Made by a program: the position numbers and the translations under genes. The notes beneath the pieces were generated by a model. The model saw only the letters and a program-made list of their open reading frames with translations. It did no database searches and was not told the origin of the DNA. This document shows positions 1 to 8,112 of a DNA stretch of 26,094 nt, piece by piece. Source of the DNA: a virus; the IMG/VR virus record IMGVR_UViG_3300036715_001583, positions 1 through 26,094 of that record; one strand, given 5' to 3'. Within the stretch, counting starts at the first letter, position 1. Each line of letters opens with the position of its first letter.

Positions 1-1857
1 AGGCAGGCCCGCGGCCGCGGCTTTGCGTCGCCCGCCCGCGATTATTTCGGCCGTGCGCCCATTCAAGGGGGGTGTCGACGGCTTGCCGTAGCTGTCCGGC
101 GTGCGTGGGAAGCCACTCACGTCTCGGTCGCCATTGGCCTCAAGGCCCCAGGCGGTGCGGCCCAGGGTGGCGAGGTAGACCGCGATGGCGATGGCGATGA
201 TGCGGTCGTCGTGCCAGCTCGCCATGGCTTCAGGCTTTCCCGTCTTTTCGTTGCGGACGAAGCGGTCAGCCTCTCTCCAAAATGCCGGGTTGTCGTAGCG
301 CAGGGCCCCGCGGCGGATTACCGTGTCCAGGGCATCCAGCATCTGTGGCCGGGTGACGACGTTTGTGGGCCAGCCAGCCTTGAGGTATCGCTTCCCGTCC
401 TCGTTGTATTCGGCGTGGTGGTAGAGCTCGGGGTATTCGGCCCGCTGGAGGGCGGCTACAACGGTGTGCCCGTGGTTGTTCCGCTCGGGTGCCAGCACGG
501 CCTGATAGAGGCGCCCCAGGCGGTTCAGGATCTCGGCGAACTCGACGACAGGCATGCGGCCATGGATGTCGGCGACGACACTCAGGTCGGAGACCTTCAG
601 CATGGCGGCGGAGTTGAAGTCGGCCCCCCCCTTCTCCCCGTCGCCCGAACCCTTGTCGATTCCCTCGGCCACGTCGCAGGACAGGATGTAGAGCTCGCCT
701 GGAATCGGATCCTCGTAGACGGTGACATAGGCCCGCGGGTGACGCGGCTTCTCTCGGCTCCCGTCCTCCCAGGCGGCCACCGCGGCCTTGGCTCGCTCGT
801 GCCCCTTGTCGACAGTCGCAGGGTCGAAGAATGGGCGGCCCGTCGCAAGGAAGGCTCCCAGGAGGGTCTCGGGATACTCCTGCTGGAACTTGTCCTTGAC
901 CTCGGTAATCTTCCATCGGCGCCATGCGATCTGCTCGAGCGTGAGCCCGTGCGCGTCCACGAGTGCCTTCTCCTCCTTGGTCAGCGGCTCCTGCTCGTCC
1001 TTGTGCCATGGGCGCTTGTATTCCGGGTGCCTGAACCACTCGTAGAAGATGACGCGATAGCCGTTGGCCCCGTCCATGGCCAGGACCACCTCCTCATAGA
1101 AGGAGTTTCGGCCGTTGCACGTGGTCTCGAAGATGATGTTCCCGGATGCGGGGACGGCCTGCACGTAGCTGGCCATGAAGTCGGCCCAGTGCTCGTAGAA
1201 GGCGGCTTCTGAGGCGTGGAGGTTGTGGATGACGCCGCCACGCCACTCGGTGCCCTTCTCGGTGCGGATCTCAAAGCGTGAGACCTCGGGGACGCCGTCG
1301 AACTCGATCTCGTAGACGTTGGCCGCGGCGGTGCGGAGGCGCGTGCCCTTCTTGAGTTCGTCCGGGAGTTCGTCGTAGAAGAGCTTATAGGTGCGGAGGA
1401 GCTCCTTGGATATTTTGTCATCGTGGGTGACGATGACGGAGATGCGGCCCGGCTCCAGTAGCCCATCCATGAAGAACAGGGCGGCGATGAAGGTGCTGAA
1501 CCCAAGCTGTCGAGGCTTGACGATGAGGTCTCGGATGCCACGGAAGAAGTCGCCCTTGCCCCCGGTGAACAGGTCGCGCAGGCCCTTCAGGTAGTCGGAC
1601 TGGATCCAGTTCATGACGAACGGCCAGAGCGGCCCGCCCTGCTTGGTGCGGATCTTCAGGCACGAGGCGCTGAACACCTCGAGGAGCTTGCCACAGGCCT
1701 CCACCAGCGCGTCGTCCGTCTCATACTTGGCGACAATGGCGGCCGCGGCTCGCTCGGCATCCAGGCGTGCCTGTTGCTCTCGCTGGATGAGCTCGGCTGT
1801 CGACTGGCGGTGCTTGGCCTGTTCCTTCTTTTGCCGCTGGCTTGCGATTACCGTCAT
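1..1857 (-). CDS. terL: Terminase large subunit (TerL), C-terminus cut by window edge
   Basis: This protein is the motor of DNA packaging: an ATPase that drives phage DNA into the prohead, joined to a nuclease that cuts the concatemer. Reading from ATG at 1857, 619 codons stay open to the window edge. The ATPase part shows a Walker A-like VKPRQLGFST at residues 113-122, a SEA motif in LHASEAA near 216-218, and a coupling-type ETTCNGRNSF near 244-253. The RuvC-like nuclease part shows SCDVAEG near 393-399, ERNNHGH at 458-464 and HDDR at 549-552, supplying the expected acidic residues. The start overlaps the upstream stop as ATGA. The protein is at the end of the long minus-strand block, downstream of a TerS-like gene but separated from it by two unknown genes. 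Portal and capsid genes would be expected further left. The identification is secure; the true C-terminus is not visible. Confidence 0.95.
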   Translation of the reverse strand, partial: MTVIASQRQKKEQAKHRQSTAELIQREQQARLDAERAAAAIVAKYETDDALVEACGKLLEVFSASCLKIRTKQGGPLWPFVMNWIQSDYLKGLRDLFTGGKGDFFRGIRDLIVKPRQLGFSTFIAALFFMDGLLEPGRISVIVTHDDKISKELLRTYKLFYDELPDELKKGTRLRTAAANVYEIEFDGVPEVSRFEIRTEKGTEWRGGVIHNLHASEAAFYEHWADFMASYVQAVPASGNIIFETTCNGRNSFYEEVVLAMDGANGYRVIFYEWFRHPEYKRPWHKDEQEPLTKEEKALVDAHGLTLEQIAWRRWKITEVKDKFQQEYPETLLGAFLATGRPFFDPATVDKGHERAKAAVAAWEDGSREKPRHPRAYVTVYEDPIPGELYILSCDVAEGIDKGSGDGEKGGADFNSAAMLKVSDLSVVADIHGRMPVVEFAEILNRLGRLYQAVLAPERNNHGHTVVAALQRAEYPELYHHAEYNEDGKRYLKAGWPTNVVTRPQMLDALDTVIRRGALRYDNPAFWREADRFVRNEKTGKPEAMASWHDDRIIAIAIAVYLATLGRTAWGLEANGDRDVSGFPRTPDSYGKPSTPPLNGRTAEIIAGGRRKAAAAGLP

Positions 1858-2459
1858 ACCTTGGTGTCCTCGTCATGCCCCTCGATGCCCTTGATGCAGA
1901 GCTCCTCCTGCTTGGCATGCTCCATGAGGACGTCGATGCGCTTCCCCTGTGAGCTGGACAGGGAGGCGCGATTGGCGGCCACCTTCAGGTCATGCCGGAG
2001 GGCCATGATATGTTCAGCCCGCTCGAGGAACTTCGGGGACCGTGCGAGGGTGTCCCAGAGCCTGTCCTCCTCGCGGTAGTCACGGGTGACGTGCCAGCGT
2101 GTCCGCGGGCCCCCTTCGGGATTCCCATAGCACTTGAACCATGCCTCTGCGGCAATCTCGACGGAGGCGGCCACCGAATCCTCACGTGGCACGCGGGCTT
2201 CAATGGTCGCCATGAGGGTGTCGACGTCGATGGCGTTGCCCGTGTAGACCTTGTCCGGGCAGTGCCGGGTGAAGGCGGAGAAGATGCGCTGTTGATACTC
2301 ATTCAGCGAGCATGCGTCCACCTGGACAAGCTGGCACGTCACGGCGCACGAGTTGGCCTTCTCCCAGAGGTCGACAAACCGCCTTGCGTCTGCCTCGTTC
2401 ATCTGGATAACGACGGACATGATTTCAGGGATGGCTTTCGGATCGCTGGGCTCGGGCAT
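1854..2459 (-). CDS. Unknown phage protein (201 aa) preceding terL
   Basis: This is a real gene of unknown function. The ATG at 2459 is preceded by a GGGGGAG ribosome binding site, and the TGA stop overlaps the terL start by four bases, so the two are probably translationally coupled. The protein is soluble and mixed-charge, with no membrane segment. Its middle, around EAWFKCYGNPEGG, and its C-terminal half, with SPKFLERAEHIMALRHDLK, look helical. An internal ATG at codon 14 (MSVVIQMNEADARRF) is an alternative start but lacks the ribosome binding site. Its place between the packaging genes suggests a role in packaging or capsid assembly, but nothing in the sequence proves it. Confidence 0.75.
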   Translation of the reverse strand: MPEPSDPKAIPEIMSVVIQMNEADARRFVDLWEKANSCAVTCQLVQVDACSLNEYQQRIFSAFTRHCPDKVYTGNAIDVDTLMATIEARVPREDSVAASVEIAAEAWFKCYGNPEGGPRTRWHVTRDYREEDRLWDTLARSPKFLERAEHIMALRHDLKVAANRASLSSSQGKRIDVLMEHAKQEELCIKGIEGHDEDTKV

Positions 2460-2480
2460 GGCTCCCCCTTCCGTGGTGCT

Positions 2481-3413
2481 CTAAGTCTGCTCGCCTTCGG
2501 GCCGTATTTCGCCGGAACTTTCCTGACCGCCTGCAAGTTCAGACAGGGGTTTATCGATGTCCTGGTGCATTGGATGCGGCTGGTTGGGGTTGGGGATGAG
2601 GCGGAGTGGAACCTGGGTAAGCTGGCCATCCGGGCCCTGCATGGTGAGGTGGGTGGGTAGTCCCTCCTCGGAGACGGCGATGGCCTCCTCGAGCCCAGGA
2701 ATGCTTCCCTCGGGCATACCTTCCGCGGCGTGCTGGATGGCGTTGCGCCACTGCTCCATCTTCTCCTCGACCGTCCCACTGTTGGTGCCCGTGCAGACGC
2801 GCACGATGACGATGGATGCGCCTGGCGCGGCCATGCGGGACTCGAAGGACGTCCGGGCCCACTCGTAGACCTCGAGGGCGTCCTGGCACTCCTGGCTCTT
2901 GATGCCCTGGCCCGCGGCGTGCACGGTGGCGATGCCGAACGACGTCTGGAGGATCATGGTCCAGCATCCGAGCTCGGTGTGGTCGCCCACCCCCCGCTCC
3001 ATGTCGACAGCTTCCTCGGCGGCTTTGGCGGCCGCGGCCTGGATGGCCCCGTGGACCACTTCGCCGAACATGCGCCGGACCATCTGCCCGGCATAGCGGG
3101 TGGCCTTATCGAGCTGATAAGCGGCCCGGACAGCCTCCCCACTCTGTTCGGTGCGGAACACGCGCCCCATGGTGTGAAGGTGCGTGAGGAGGCTGGCCCA
3201 CCAGTGGAGGGCGATCATGCTGGGCTCGTCCATCGGAACCCACTTCGGCAGGGACACCTCGAACCCGATCGGGTCCGGCAGGATGATACCTGTCGACTCA
3301 GGGAGCTCCACTTGGTGAGGCAGGCTGGCCTCGGTGTCGTCGTGCCGAATGATTCTGGTTTCGGCCACGAGCTGTTCCGGATCTGCGGCGAGCTGGGGGG
3401 TCTGGTCGGTCAC
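2481..3413 (-). CDS. Unknown phage protein (310 aa), GTG start
   Basis: I do not recognise this family. The start chosen is GTG at 3413 because it overlaps the stop of the upstream gene as GTGA and has an AGGAG about six bases before it. A longer reading from 3485 would run into the upstream gene and gives an Arg/Pro/Gly-rich stretch typical of an out-of-frame translation. The protein is soluble. It has a tryptophan-containing helix (MIALHWWASLLTHLHTMG), an alanine-rich helical segment (GAIQAAAAKAAEEAVDME), and a Gly/Pro/Gln-rich C-terminal tail. It sits between the TerS-like gene and the terL pair, so it is probably part of the packaging or morphogenesis set. That is inference from position only. 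Confidence 0.7.
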   Translation of the reverse strand: MTDQTPQLAADPEQLVAETRIIRHDDTEASLPHQVELPESTGIILPDPIGFEVSLPKWVPMDEPSMIALHWWASLLTHLHTMGRVFRTEQSGEAVRAAYQLDKATRYAGQMVRRMFGEVVHGAIQAAAAKAAEEAVDMERGVGDHTELGCWTMILQTSFGIATVHAAGQGIKSQECQDALEVYEWARTSFESRMAAPGASIVIVRVCTGTNSGTVEEKMEQWRNAIQHAAEGMPEGSIPGLEEAIAVSEEGLPTHLTMQGPDGQLTQVPLRLIPNPNQPHPMHQDIDKPLSELAGGQESSGEIRPEGEQT

Positions 3414-4156
3414 TTGCGCTCCTGTTCGTTGACGACGCGGACGCCGACAAGGATCTCCTGTCGGGCGGCCCGCATCTTGGCCCAAACGGTCGTCTGGCCT
3501 GTGGGGTTGCCTTCTTGCCCAGCGCCCGGCATGTCGGTCGTGGGTGCCTTCACTCCATCCTTCGGGATCCCGATGGCCACGTTGGCCACCTCCTGGCCAC
3601 GTCGGAGGGCCCCGGCGAGGGATGCCAGATCACTCGGGTCGCAGGCGTCCACAAGGCCTTTGGAGGCGCTTTCCTGGCCTTCCTCCTCTTCCTTGCCCGC
3701 TACCCTGTCGATGATGCGTTCCGCGGCTCTGAGGGCCTTCCGGCGCAAGCGGAGCTCGCTCTCATGGATGGCGGCCAGCGCGGCCTCGTCCTTCTTCTTC
3801 CGGAGCTGAACCTGCCACTCGTCCTTCTTGGCGACCCAGTCCTCCCTCGAGCACTTCTCATTTATAGTGCTGTTATGCACCTTAAACTCATATGCGAGCT
3901 CTTGGAGCGTCGGATAATAGCGGACGAGGTCGGGCGTCGTTTCTATATGGCGTTCGTAGCCCTGGATATAGCGCGTGCTTATCAGATCCCACGGTATAAT
4001 CTTTTTGGGCGCCTTTTTGGCCGGAACTGCCTTGAGTTTCGCGGGTTTTCGGACAGCGTGACCGATACTTTTCTCTTCAAGGCGTGCCTTATCGGCTTTG
4101 GCCTTGCGAGCGGGTCGGGTGACAGGCTTGTCGAGCCTACGTCGTGGGGATGGCAT
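3410..4156 (-). CDS. Terminase small subunit-like DNA-binding protein (248 aa)
   Basis: This is probably the small terminase, which binds the packaging site and loads TerL. Residues 1-52 are very basic (rich in Arg, Lys, Ala, Pro). A helix-turn-helix-like segment follows at about 82-108 (PTLQELAYEFKVHNSTINEK, then CSREDW), which is the pattern seen at the N-terminus of many phage small terminases. A long charged helix (about 109-160) could be the oligomerisation part. The ATG at 4156 has GGGA upstream and overlaps the previous gene by 20 bases. The DNA under the first 100 codons is distinctly AT-richer than its surroundings. Calling it TerS rests on this motif and on its position upstream of terL. 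It could be another HTH protein. Confidence 0.6.
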   Translation of the reverse strand: MPSPRRRLDKPVTRPARKAKADKARLEEKSIGHAVRKPAKLKAVPAKKAPKKIIPWDLISTRYIQGYERHIETTPDLVRYYPTLQELAYEFKVHNSTINEKCSREDWVAKKDEWQVQLRKKKDEAALAAIHESELRLRRKALRAAERIIDRVAGKEEEEGQESASKGLVDACDPSDLASLAGALRRGQEVANVAIGIPKDGVKAPTTDMPGAGQEGNPTGQTTVWAKMRAARQEILVGVRVVNEQERK

Positions 4157-4586
4157 TTTCGTTCCCAGTGGCGGTCATGCGAGGGCGGTGCTCCCAGGGT
4201 GTCCGGCGTCGGAGGGCCCGGTTGCGGAAGGTCTTGGGACTCAGGGGGACGAACCCGTGCTTCTGGCACTCCTCCAGGTAGACGGGGTAGATGTCCGAAT
4301 ATCGGGTCTCGTAGCCGTTCTGCTTGAACCCATCCGCGGCGACGCGATTGATGAGGAGTTGGTGGCGGTGTTCCCGGATGATGGTGTCGAGGACACTCGA
4401 GGCGAGGCGGAAGGCCCACCTCCCATCACACAGGGGCCGGATGGCCTCGGCTACCTGGGCTGGTGACGCCTCGAGCCCGAAGGGCCGGAGGGCCTCCACG
4501 ATGTCGAGGAGCTTCCTTCGTCCCTTGGACCCTTCACGGCTTCCCAGTTTCGTCGTTCTCGGGAGAGCTTCGGATGGTCTCGTCAT
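4137..4586 (-). CDS. Unknown protein (149 aa), possible DNA-binding C-terminus
   Basis: This gene is not recognised. Translation from ATG 4586 gives a basic N-terminus (residues 1-25), a helical middle (LLDIVEALRPFGLEASPAQV) and a C-terminal segment (HGFVPLSPKTFRNRAL) that resembles the second half of a helix-turn-helix, followed by an Arg-rich tail. It overlaps the upstream 92-residue gene by 53 bases in another frame and the downstream TerS-like gene by 20 bases, which is a large overlap even for this compact block. The ribosome binding site is weak (CGGGG). An upstream in-frame extension exists but has the wrong composition. The position just before TerS and the HTH-like tail suggest a regulator or a packaging accessory protein, at low certainty. 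Confidence 0.6.
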   Translation of the reverse strand: MTRPSEALPRTTKLGSREGSKGRRKLLDIVEALRPFGLEASPAQVAEAIRPLCDGRWAFRLASSVLDTIIREHRHQLLINRVAADGFKQNGYETRYSDIYPVYLEECQKHGFVPLSPKTFRNRALRRRTPWEHRPRMTATGNENAIPTT

Positions 4587-4812
4587 GCCCCGAAGTTTGC
4601 ACTGTCGACAGCCGATCGTCAACGGGCTTTGCACTTCCCTGGCGCATGGCCCAGGCGATGGCCTCCAGTTCGTCGTAGCTGAAGTCTCCGTCGATGCGGA
4701 TGTAGGTGCCCCTCTTATACCACTCCATGAACTCAAGGCGCCCATCCTCTCGGACGAGCCCCTTGAGGTCGATGCCGTCCCCCAGGATCTCCTTGGCGCG
4801 TTCAGCGTCCAT
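4534..4812 (-). CDS. Small conserved-type phage protein (92 aa)
   Basis: A short acidic protein of unknown function. The ATG at 4812 follows a very good GGGGGAG ribosome binding site and overlaps the end of the 94-residue gene by 11 bases. Residues 1-60 (MDAERAKEILGD..., then DGDFSYDELEAIAWAMRQG) have the look of a common small phage family: an N-terminal ERAxEILG helix followed by a Trp/Tyr-containing strand and a final (Y/F)(D/T)xxELEAIAWAM helix. The C-terminal 30 residues are polar and probably disordered. It lies in a run of small accessory genes between replication and packaging. No enzymatic motif is visible. Confidence 0.7.
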   Translation of the reverse strand: MDAERAKEILGDGIDLKGLVREDGRLEFMEWYKRGTYIRIDGDFSYDELEAIAWAMRQGSAKPVDDRLSTVQTSGHDETIRSSPENDETGKP

Positions 4813-5086
4813 ACTCCCCCTCCCTGGGCTCCACACCCCACTCACGGAGGACGCAGAGCATGTCCTCATCCCAGTCGCAGGAGCCATTCTTGTCGCAGTG
4901 CACGTGCTCCCTGACCACCTCGAGCATGGCGTCGGCGAAGGCTTCCTGGTCCTTCCCGCGGCACGTGGGGCACTGGGCGACATTCTCCCAACAGAGCTCG
5001 AAGGCTCCCTTCGGCCACACTTTGTCCTCAATCGGGTGGACCATGAAGGTCCGTCCACAGAATCGCTTGGGTTTGATTTCGGCCAT
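4802..5086 (-). CDS. Small cysteine-rich protein, probable zinc binder (94 aa)
   Basis: A small acidic protein whose cysteines suggest a structural zinc site. They occur as FELC at about residue 32, CPTC at 39-42, then C and C around 64 and 70 in HVHCDKNGSCDWDEDM. Function is unknown. The ATG at 5086 shares its last base with the TGA stop of the coiled-coil gene upstream. Tight spacing on both sides places it in the same transcript. It could be an interaction adaptor or a small anti-host protein; the sequence does not say which. Confidence 0.7.
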   Translation of the reverse strand: MAEIKPKRFCGRTFMVHPIEDKVWPKGAFELCWENVAQCPTCRGKDQEAFADAMLEVVREHVHCDKNGSCDWDEDMLCVLREWGVEPREGEYGR

Positions 5087-5808
5087 CAGTCATTCCCCCT
5101 TGCGCGGCGGAGCCTGTCCTCGAGCTCCTCGATCTTGGCGTCCCTCTGGGCGATCATCTGCCCCGTCTCCTCGAGCATCTGGGCGTAGCTCGGGTTGCCC
5201 GCGTAGGGCGCGAGGGCCTTACGGAGCCTGTCGACCTCCTCCTCCATCACCCGGATCTTCTCGATGAGCGGGGACTCCTCCATGCGTCGAATATGACTGA
5301 CGGCCTTCCACTCGTTCTCCAGTTGGCACCGCAGACGGATGAGCTCGGAGGTCGACACCGCGGTCTTGAGGAACTCCTCCAGCCCCGCGGCCGTCATCTG
5401 CTTACACCCCCTCCAGGCGACGGACTTCCACCGCTCCATCTCGGCCTCCAGATCGGCGACCTTGGAGCCCAGGAACAGGCGCTCGGCGTCCAGGGTGTCG
5501 ACGGTGTTCACAAGGGCGGCGTCCCGCTCGGTGACTCTTTTGGTTTCGGCCTGGGCTTCCATCCTGTCGACGTTGGCCTCGTGGAGCTCGGACTCGAGGA
5601 GACGGATCTCCTTTGCGGCATCCTTGCAGGCCTTGGCCGTGACGCTCCCGAACTGGCTCAGGTGATCCAGGCGGTCCAGGATGCCTTCTCCCCGCCCCTG
5701 GTTGCCCCCGACGTTCACGAACCGGGCGATCTCCTTCCCGTCCTGCTGGACGAGAATCTGCCCCGGAGGTGCCTTCGGGTCGATCTGGATGGTGATTGGT
5801 AGGCTCAT
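5086..5808 (-). CDS. Coiled-coil protein following the helicase (240 aa)
   Basis: A mostly helical soluble protein, not assigned to a family. Residues 1-45 are a short beta-like N-terminus (ITIQIDPKAPPGQILVQQDG). From about residue 60 to the end, long heptad-like stretches rich in Glu, Leu, Arg and Lys predict coiled coils, for example EIRLLESELHEANVDRMEAQ and KIEELEDRLRRARGND. Its ATG at 5808 overlaps the dnaB stop as ATGA, so translation is probably coupled to the helicase. That invites the idea of a replication accessory protein, but there is no direct motif evidence. Reading-through starts further upstream lie wholly within dnaB and were discarded. Confidence 0.75.
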   Translation of the reverse strand: MSLPITIQIDPKAPPGQILVQQDGKEIARFVNVGGNQGRGEGILDRLDHLSQFGSVTAKACKDAAKEIRLLESELHEANVDRMEAQAETKRVTERDAALVNTVDTLDAERLFLGSKVADLEAEMERWKSVAWRGCKQMTAAGLEEFLKTAVSTSELIRLRCQLENEWKAVSHIRRMEESPLIEKIRVMEEEVDRLRKALAPYAGNPSYAQMLEETGQMIAQRDAKIEELEDRLRRARGND

Positions 5809-7154
5809 GACTGGCTCCCTCCCCACCCAGAGGGCGTGGTGCCCCCAGCGGGCGACGTCTCCTTGGATCCAGGCTTGAAAATGCACGTGCCCCCGTCGAA
5901 CTCGAGCTCGCGCTTCCCGACGGCCGGGCCCGATCGGTTCTCCCCGACCTTGCCCCACACAGGCCCGTCGACCTTCTCCTTCCAGAGGAGGATGATGGCG
6001 TTCGCGTCCTGCTCGAGCTGGCCCGTCTCCCGGAGGTCGGAGCTGTGCGGCTCCCCCTCGGCACCGCCGCGGTTGAGCTGGGCGAGGAGGAGAATGCAGA
6101 TCCCCAGTTCCTGGGCGAGGCGCTTGATGCTCATGCTCAGGGCGCCCCAGAGGGTGGCATCGGTGGCTCCCTTGGCGCCCGTGGGCTTCCCGATGAGCGT
6201 GAAGTAGTCGATGATGACCGCCCGCACGCCATTCAGCCGGACCATCTCGCGAATCTCGGCCTCGATGCGGGCCCATGGCACGCCGGACGGGTGACACCAC
6301 CAGTGCATCTTCTCGAGCAAAGCCCTTTCGGCCATGGCGTGCTGGACCTCGTGGAGGTGCCATTCCCCCTTGGCGAACTTGGTGGCGTTCATCCCTGTCA
6401 TGCGGGCGGCCAGCCGGGCCTCGACCTCGTCGTTGTCCATCTCGAGGGAGATGAACCCTACCGCGTTTCCACAGTTGGCCGTGAGGACCATGCTGTCGAC
6501 AGCGAAGGCCGTCTTGCCCACCTTGGGCCGGGCCCCCAGCACCACCACGTGCCCAGGTGCACACTCGATGGCGTCGTCCCATCGGGTGATAGGCATGCGG
6601 AGGAGCTTGCCCGCGGCCCCGCCCTTCCGGAAGGACTGACAGAGCCCCAGACGGTAGGCGAGGTCTGGCCCGGAGCGGCGAGGGTTGGACCGCCCGCCGA
6701 TGTCTAGGGCGAGGAGGGCCGTGGCGTGATGCGACCGGGCCTCTGCCGGATCAAGCACAAGGTCTCGAGCCTTCATGTCGAGTTCGATGGCCAGCCGGAT
6801 CATCTTCCGGCGCTCGTTCAGCTCCTTCAGGCGCCGGACCAGCGGCTCGGCATTCCCGAACTCGTCGTGGGTCAGGATCTCCATGATCCCGGAGTAGCCC
6901 CCCACCACGCCGTCCAGCTTCATGCTCATGAGCTGGCCATGGATTGTGGCCGGGTCAATCGGGTCGTTGGCCTTGTAGAGGGCCAGCATGGCCGCCCAGA
7001 TCGCTCGGGCCTGTGGGACATGGAAGGCGTCAGCCTCGAGCTCCAGGATGGCCTTCTGGCTCTCTGCGTCAGCCATCCGGAAGCCGGAGTAGACGCAGGA
7101 CACGAGGGTCCGCTCGGCGTTGGGATCTTCAGGGATGGGCAGGCGTTCAGCCAT
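5805..7154 (-). CDS. dnaB: Replicative DNA helicase, DnaB family (449 aa)
   Basis: A hexameric 5'-3' helicase that unwinds phage DNA at the replication fork and recruits primase. The DnaB N-terminal domain spans roughly residues 1-140 (ERTLVSCVYSG, IWAAMLALYKANDPIDPATI). The RecA-like motor follows with Walker A GARPKVGKT at 207-215, SLEMDNDEVEARLAARMTG at about 236-254, Walker B VIIDY at 313-317, the LLLAQLNR motif at 355-362 and LRETGQLEQDA at 374-384, which is the usual LRDSGxIEQDAD segment. The length is normal for the family. It overlaps the upstream DUF1376-like gene by eight bases and the coiled-coil gene by four. The upstream partner is a good candidate for initiator or loader of this helicase. 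Confidence 0.95.
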   Translation of the reverse strand: MAERLPIPEDPNAERTLVSCVYSGFRMADAESQKAILELEADAFHVPQARAIWAAMLALYKANDPIDPATIHGQLMSMKLDGVVGGYSGIMEILTHDEFGNAEPLVRRLKELNERRKMIRLAIELDMKARDLVLDPAEARSHHATALLALDIGGRSNPRRSGPDLAYRLGLCQSFRKGGAAGKLLRMPITRWDDAIECAPGHVVVLGARPKVGKTAFAVDSMVLTANCGNAVGFISLEMDNDEVEARLAARMTGMNATKFAKGEWHLHEVQHAMAERALLEKMHWWCHPSGVPWARIEAEIREMVRLNGVRAVIIDYFTLIGKPTGAKGATDATLWGALSMSIKRLAQELGICILLLAQLNRGGAEGEPHSSDLRETGQLEQDANAIILLWKEKVDGPVWGKVGENRSGPAVGKRELEFDGGTCIFKPGSKETSPAGGTTPSGWGGSQS

Positions 7155-8112
7155 TGGAGGTCTCCTCGAGCGGCATGGGCTCCTGTGTGGGTGGTGCCGG
7201 AGGCGTCGGGGTGATCTTCTGCTTCATGTAGGCGGCCTCGGCATAGCTCCTCCAGAGCGGTTTGTCGGCCCCCTCGGGCGGTTGCATGCCGAAGTAATAC
7301 TGTGGAGCCTTCCGTCGTCTCGCCTTGTAGGCCAGATAGTCCATGGCCCCCCGCTCGAGAATCTCGATCGTGAGTTGTGGCCCGTGCTTGGCGATAATAT
7401 CGGACATGCGCGTCACCATGAGCGGGAAGTCTGCCCGTATCTCACGGCCGTCTGGGTCGGTCGTATCCCACTTCGAGTAGAGCCTCAAGGCGGTGTCGAT
7501 GATCTCCCTCGGGATGTCGGACTCCATGAAGGCGTCGACCGAAGTCTTCCTGGGACGGCGTCCGGACCCCCCCTTGGGGGGTAGGGGGGTACTGCTTTTC
7601 TCTTTCTCTTCTCTTCTCTTCTCTTCTCTAATAGCGTTTGCTTCCCCGTGCCCAGCATATGCTGTTTCGCATTGAGCATCTGTTAGCATCTGCTCAGGAG
7701 ATGCTGGTAATTGCTCGGGCGTGCTTGCATCTCCTAGCATCTCTCCGAACGGTGGCAGGACGACGCGGAGTAGCTCCTGACGCGCCTTCCCCCCGGCCTG
7801 TTTCGAGATGCGGATGCGATCCTTTTCTGTCCTCTGCTCCTCGAGCTTGAGGTTGATGAGGTGGCCCTCTATTTCAGGGCTCGCGTCGAAGCATTTTCGG
7901 ACACGCTCCCAGGCGTCGGCGATGACGTCTGGCTTCTCGTCGAGGATCTCTGCGATGTCGTCAAGTTTGTCTGGGATTGAACCCTTGATCCAGCACTCGT
8001 CCAGGAGCTCGCGGTAGACACCCCGCTCGAGGGTATTCATCCTCCCAACCTTCCGGCTCGCACGGTAGTCCTTCACGATCCAGCGATACCAGTCCAAGGG
8101 CTGGAGACTCAC
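7147..8112 (-). CDS. DUF1376/YdaU-like replication initiation protein (321 aa), GTG start
   Basis: This is probably the protein that starts phage replication or loads DnaB. Residues 7-60 (DWYRWIVKDYRASRKVGRMN, ERGVYRELLDECW, IPDKLDDIAEIL) match the N-terminal pattern of DUF1376/YdaU proteins, which are common next to phage helicases. The middle (about 120-190) is low-complexity and contains REEKRREEKEK and a Pro/Gly stretch. The C-terminal part (about 195-290) is basic and aromatic. The start is GTG at 8112, overlapping the previous stop as GTGA. The low-complexity middle is encoded by iteron-like repeats and a purine tract that may be the origin itself, as in lambda O. Family assignment is from pattern reading; the loader role is inferred from the neighbour dnaB. 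Confidence 0.75.
   Translation of the reverse strand: MSLQPLDWYRWIVKDYRASRKVGRMNTLERGVYRELLDECWIKGSIPDKLDDIAEILDEKPDVIADAWERVRKCFDASPEIEGHLINLKLEEQRTEKDRIRISKQAGGKARQELLRVVLPPFGEMLGDASTPEQLPASPEQMLTDAQCETAYAGHGEANAIREEKRREEKEKSSTPLPPKGGSGRRPRKTSVDAFMESDIPREIIDTALRLYSKWDTTDPDGREIRADFPLMVTRMSDIIAKHGPQLTIEILERGAMDYLAYKARRRKAPQYYFGMQPPEGADKPLWRSYAEAAYMKQKITPTPPAPPTQEPMPLEETSNG
7567..7742. other. Candidate replication origin inside the DUF1376-like gene
   Basis: A cluster of unusual DNA within a gene. On the plus strand there are seven C, TT, six G, TA, six G (7567-7589). Then comes a 35-nt uninterrupted pyrimidine tract (7595-7629) built on a five-base CTCTT repeat. The perfect palindrome AGCATATGCT is at 7654-7663. 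AGCATCT repeats follow at 7675, 7685 and 7736, with a one-base variant TGCATCT at 7726 and one inverted copy at 7699-7705. The direct copies come in two pairs with exact 10-bp periodicity. The tract is AT-richer than its surroundings. Lambda-type origins lie within the initiator gene and combine iterons with an asymmetric tract, so this is the best origin candidate in the window. It is inferred, not proven. Confidence 0.5.

Noticed and set aside
3414-3485. Upstream extension of the 310-residue gene
   Set aside because: Lies entirely in the previous gene; the GTGA overlap with AGGAG at 3413 is a better start.
3995-4000. TATAAT on the plus strand inside the TerS-like gene
   Set aside because: No -35 hexamer at 16-18 bases upstream and it would direct antisense transcription; the local AT-rich patch makes a chance match likely.
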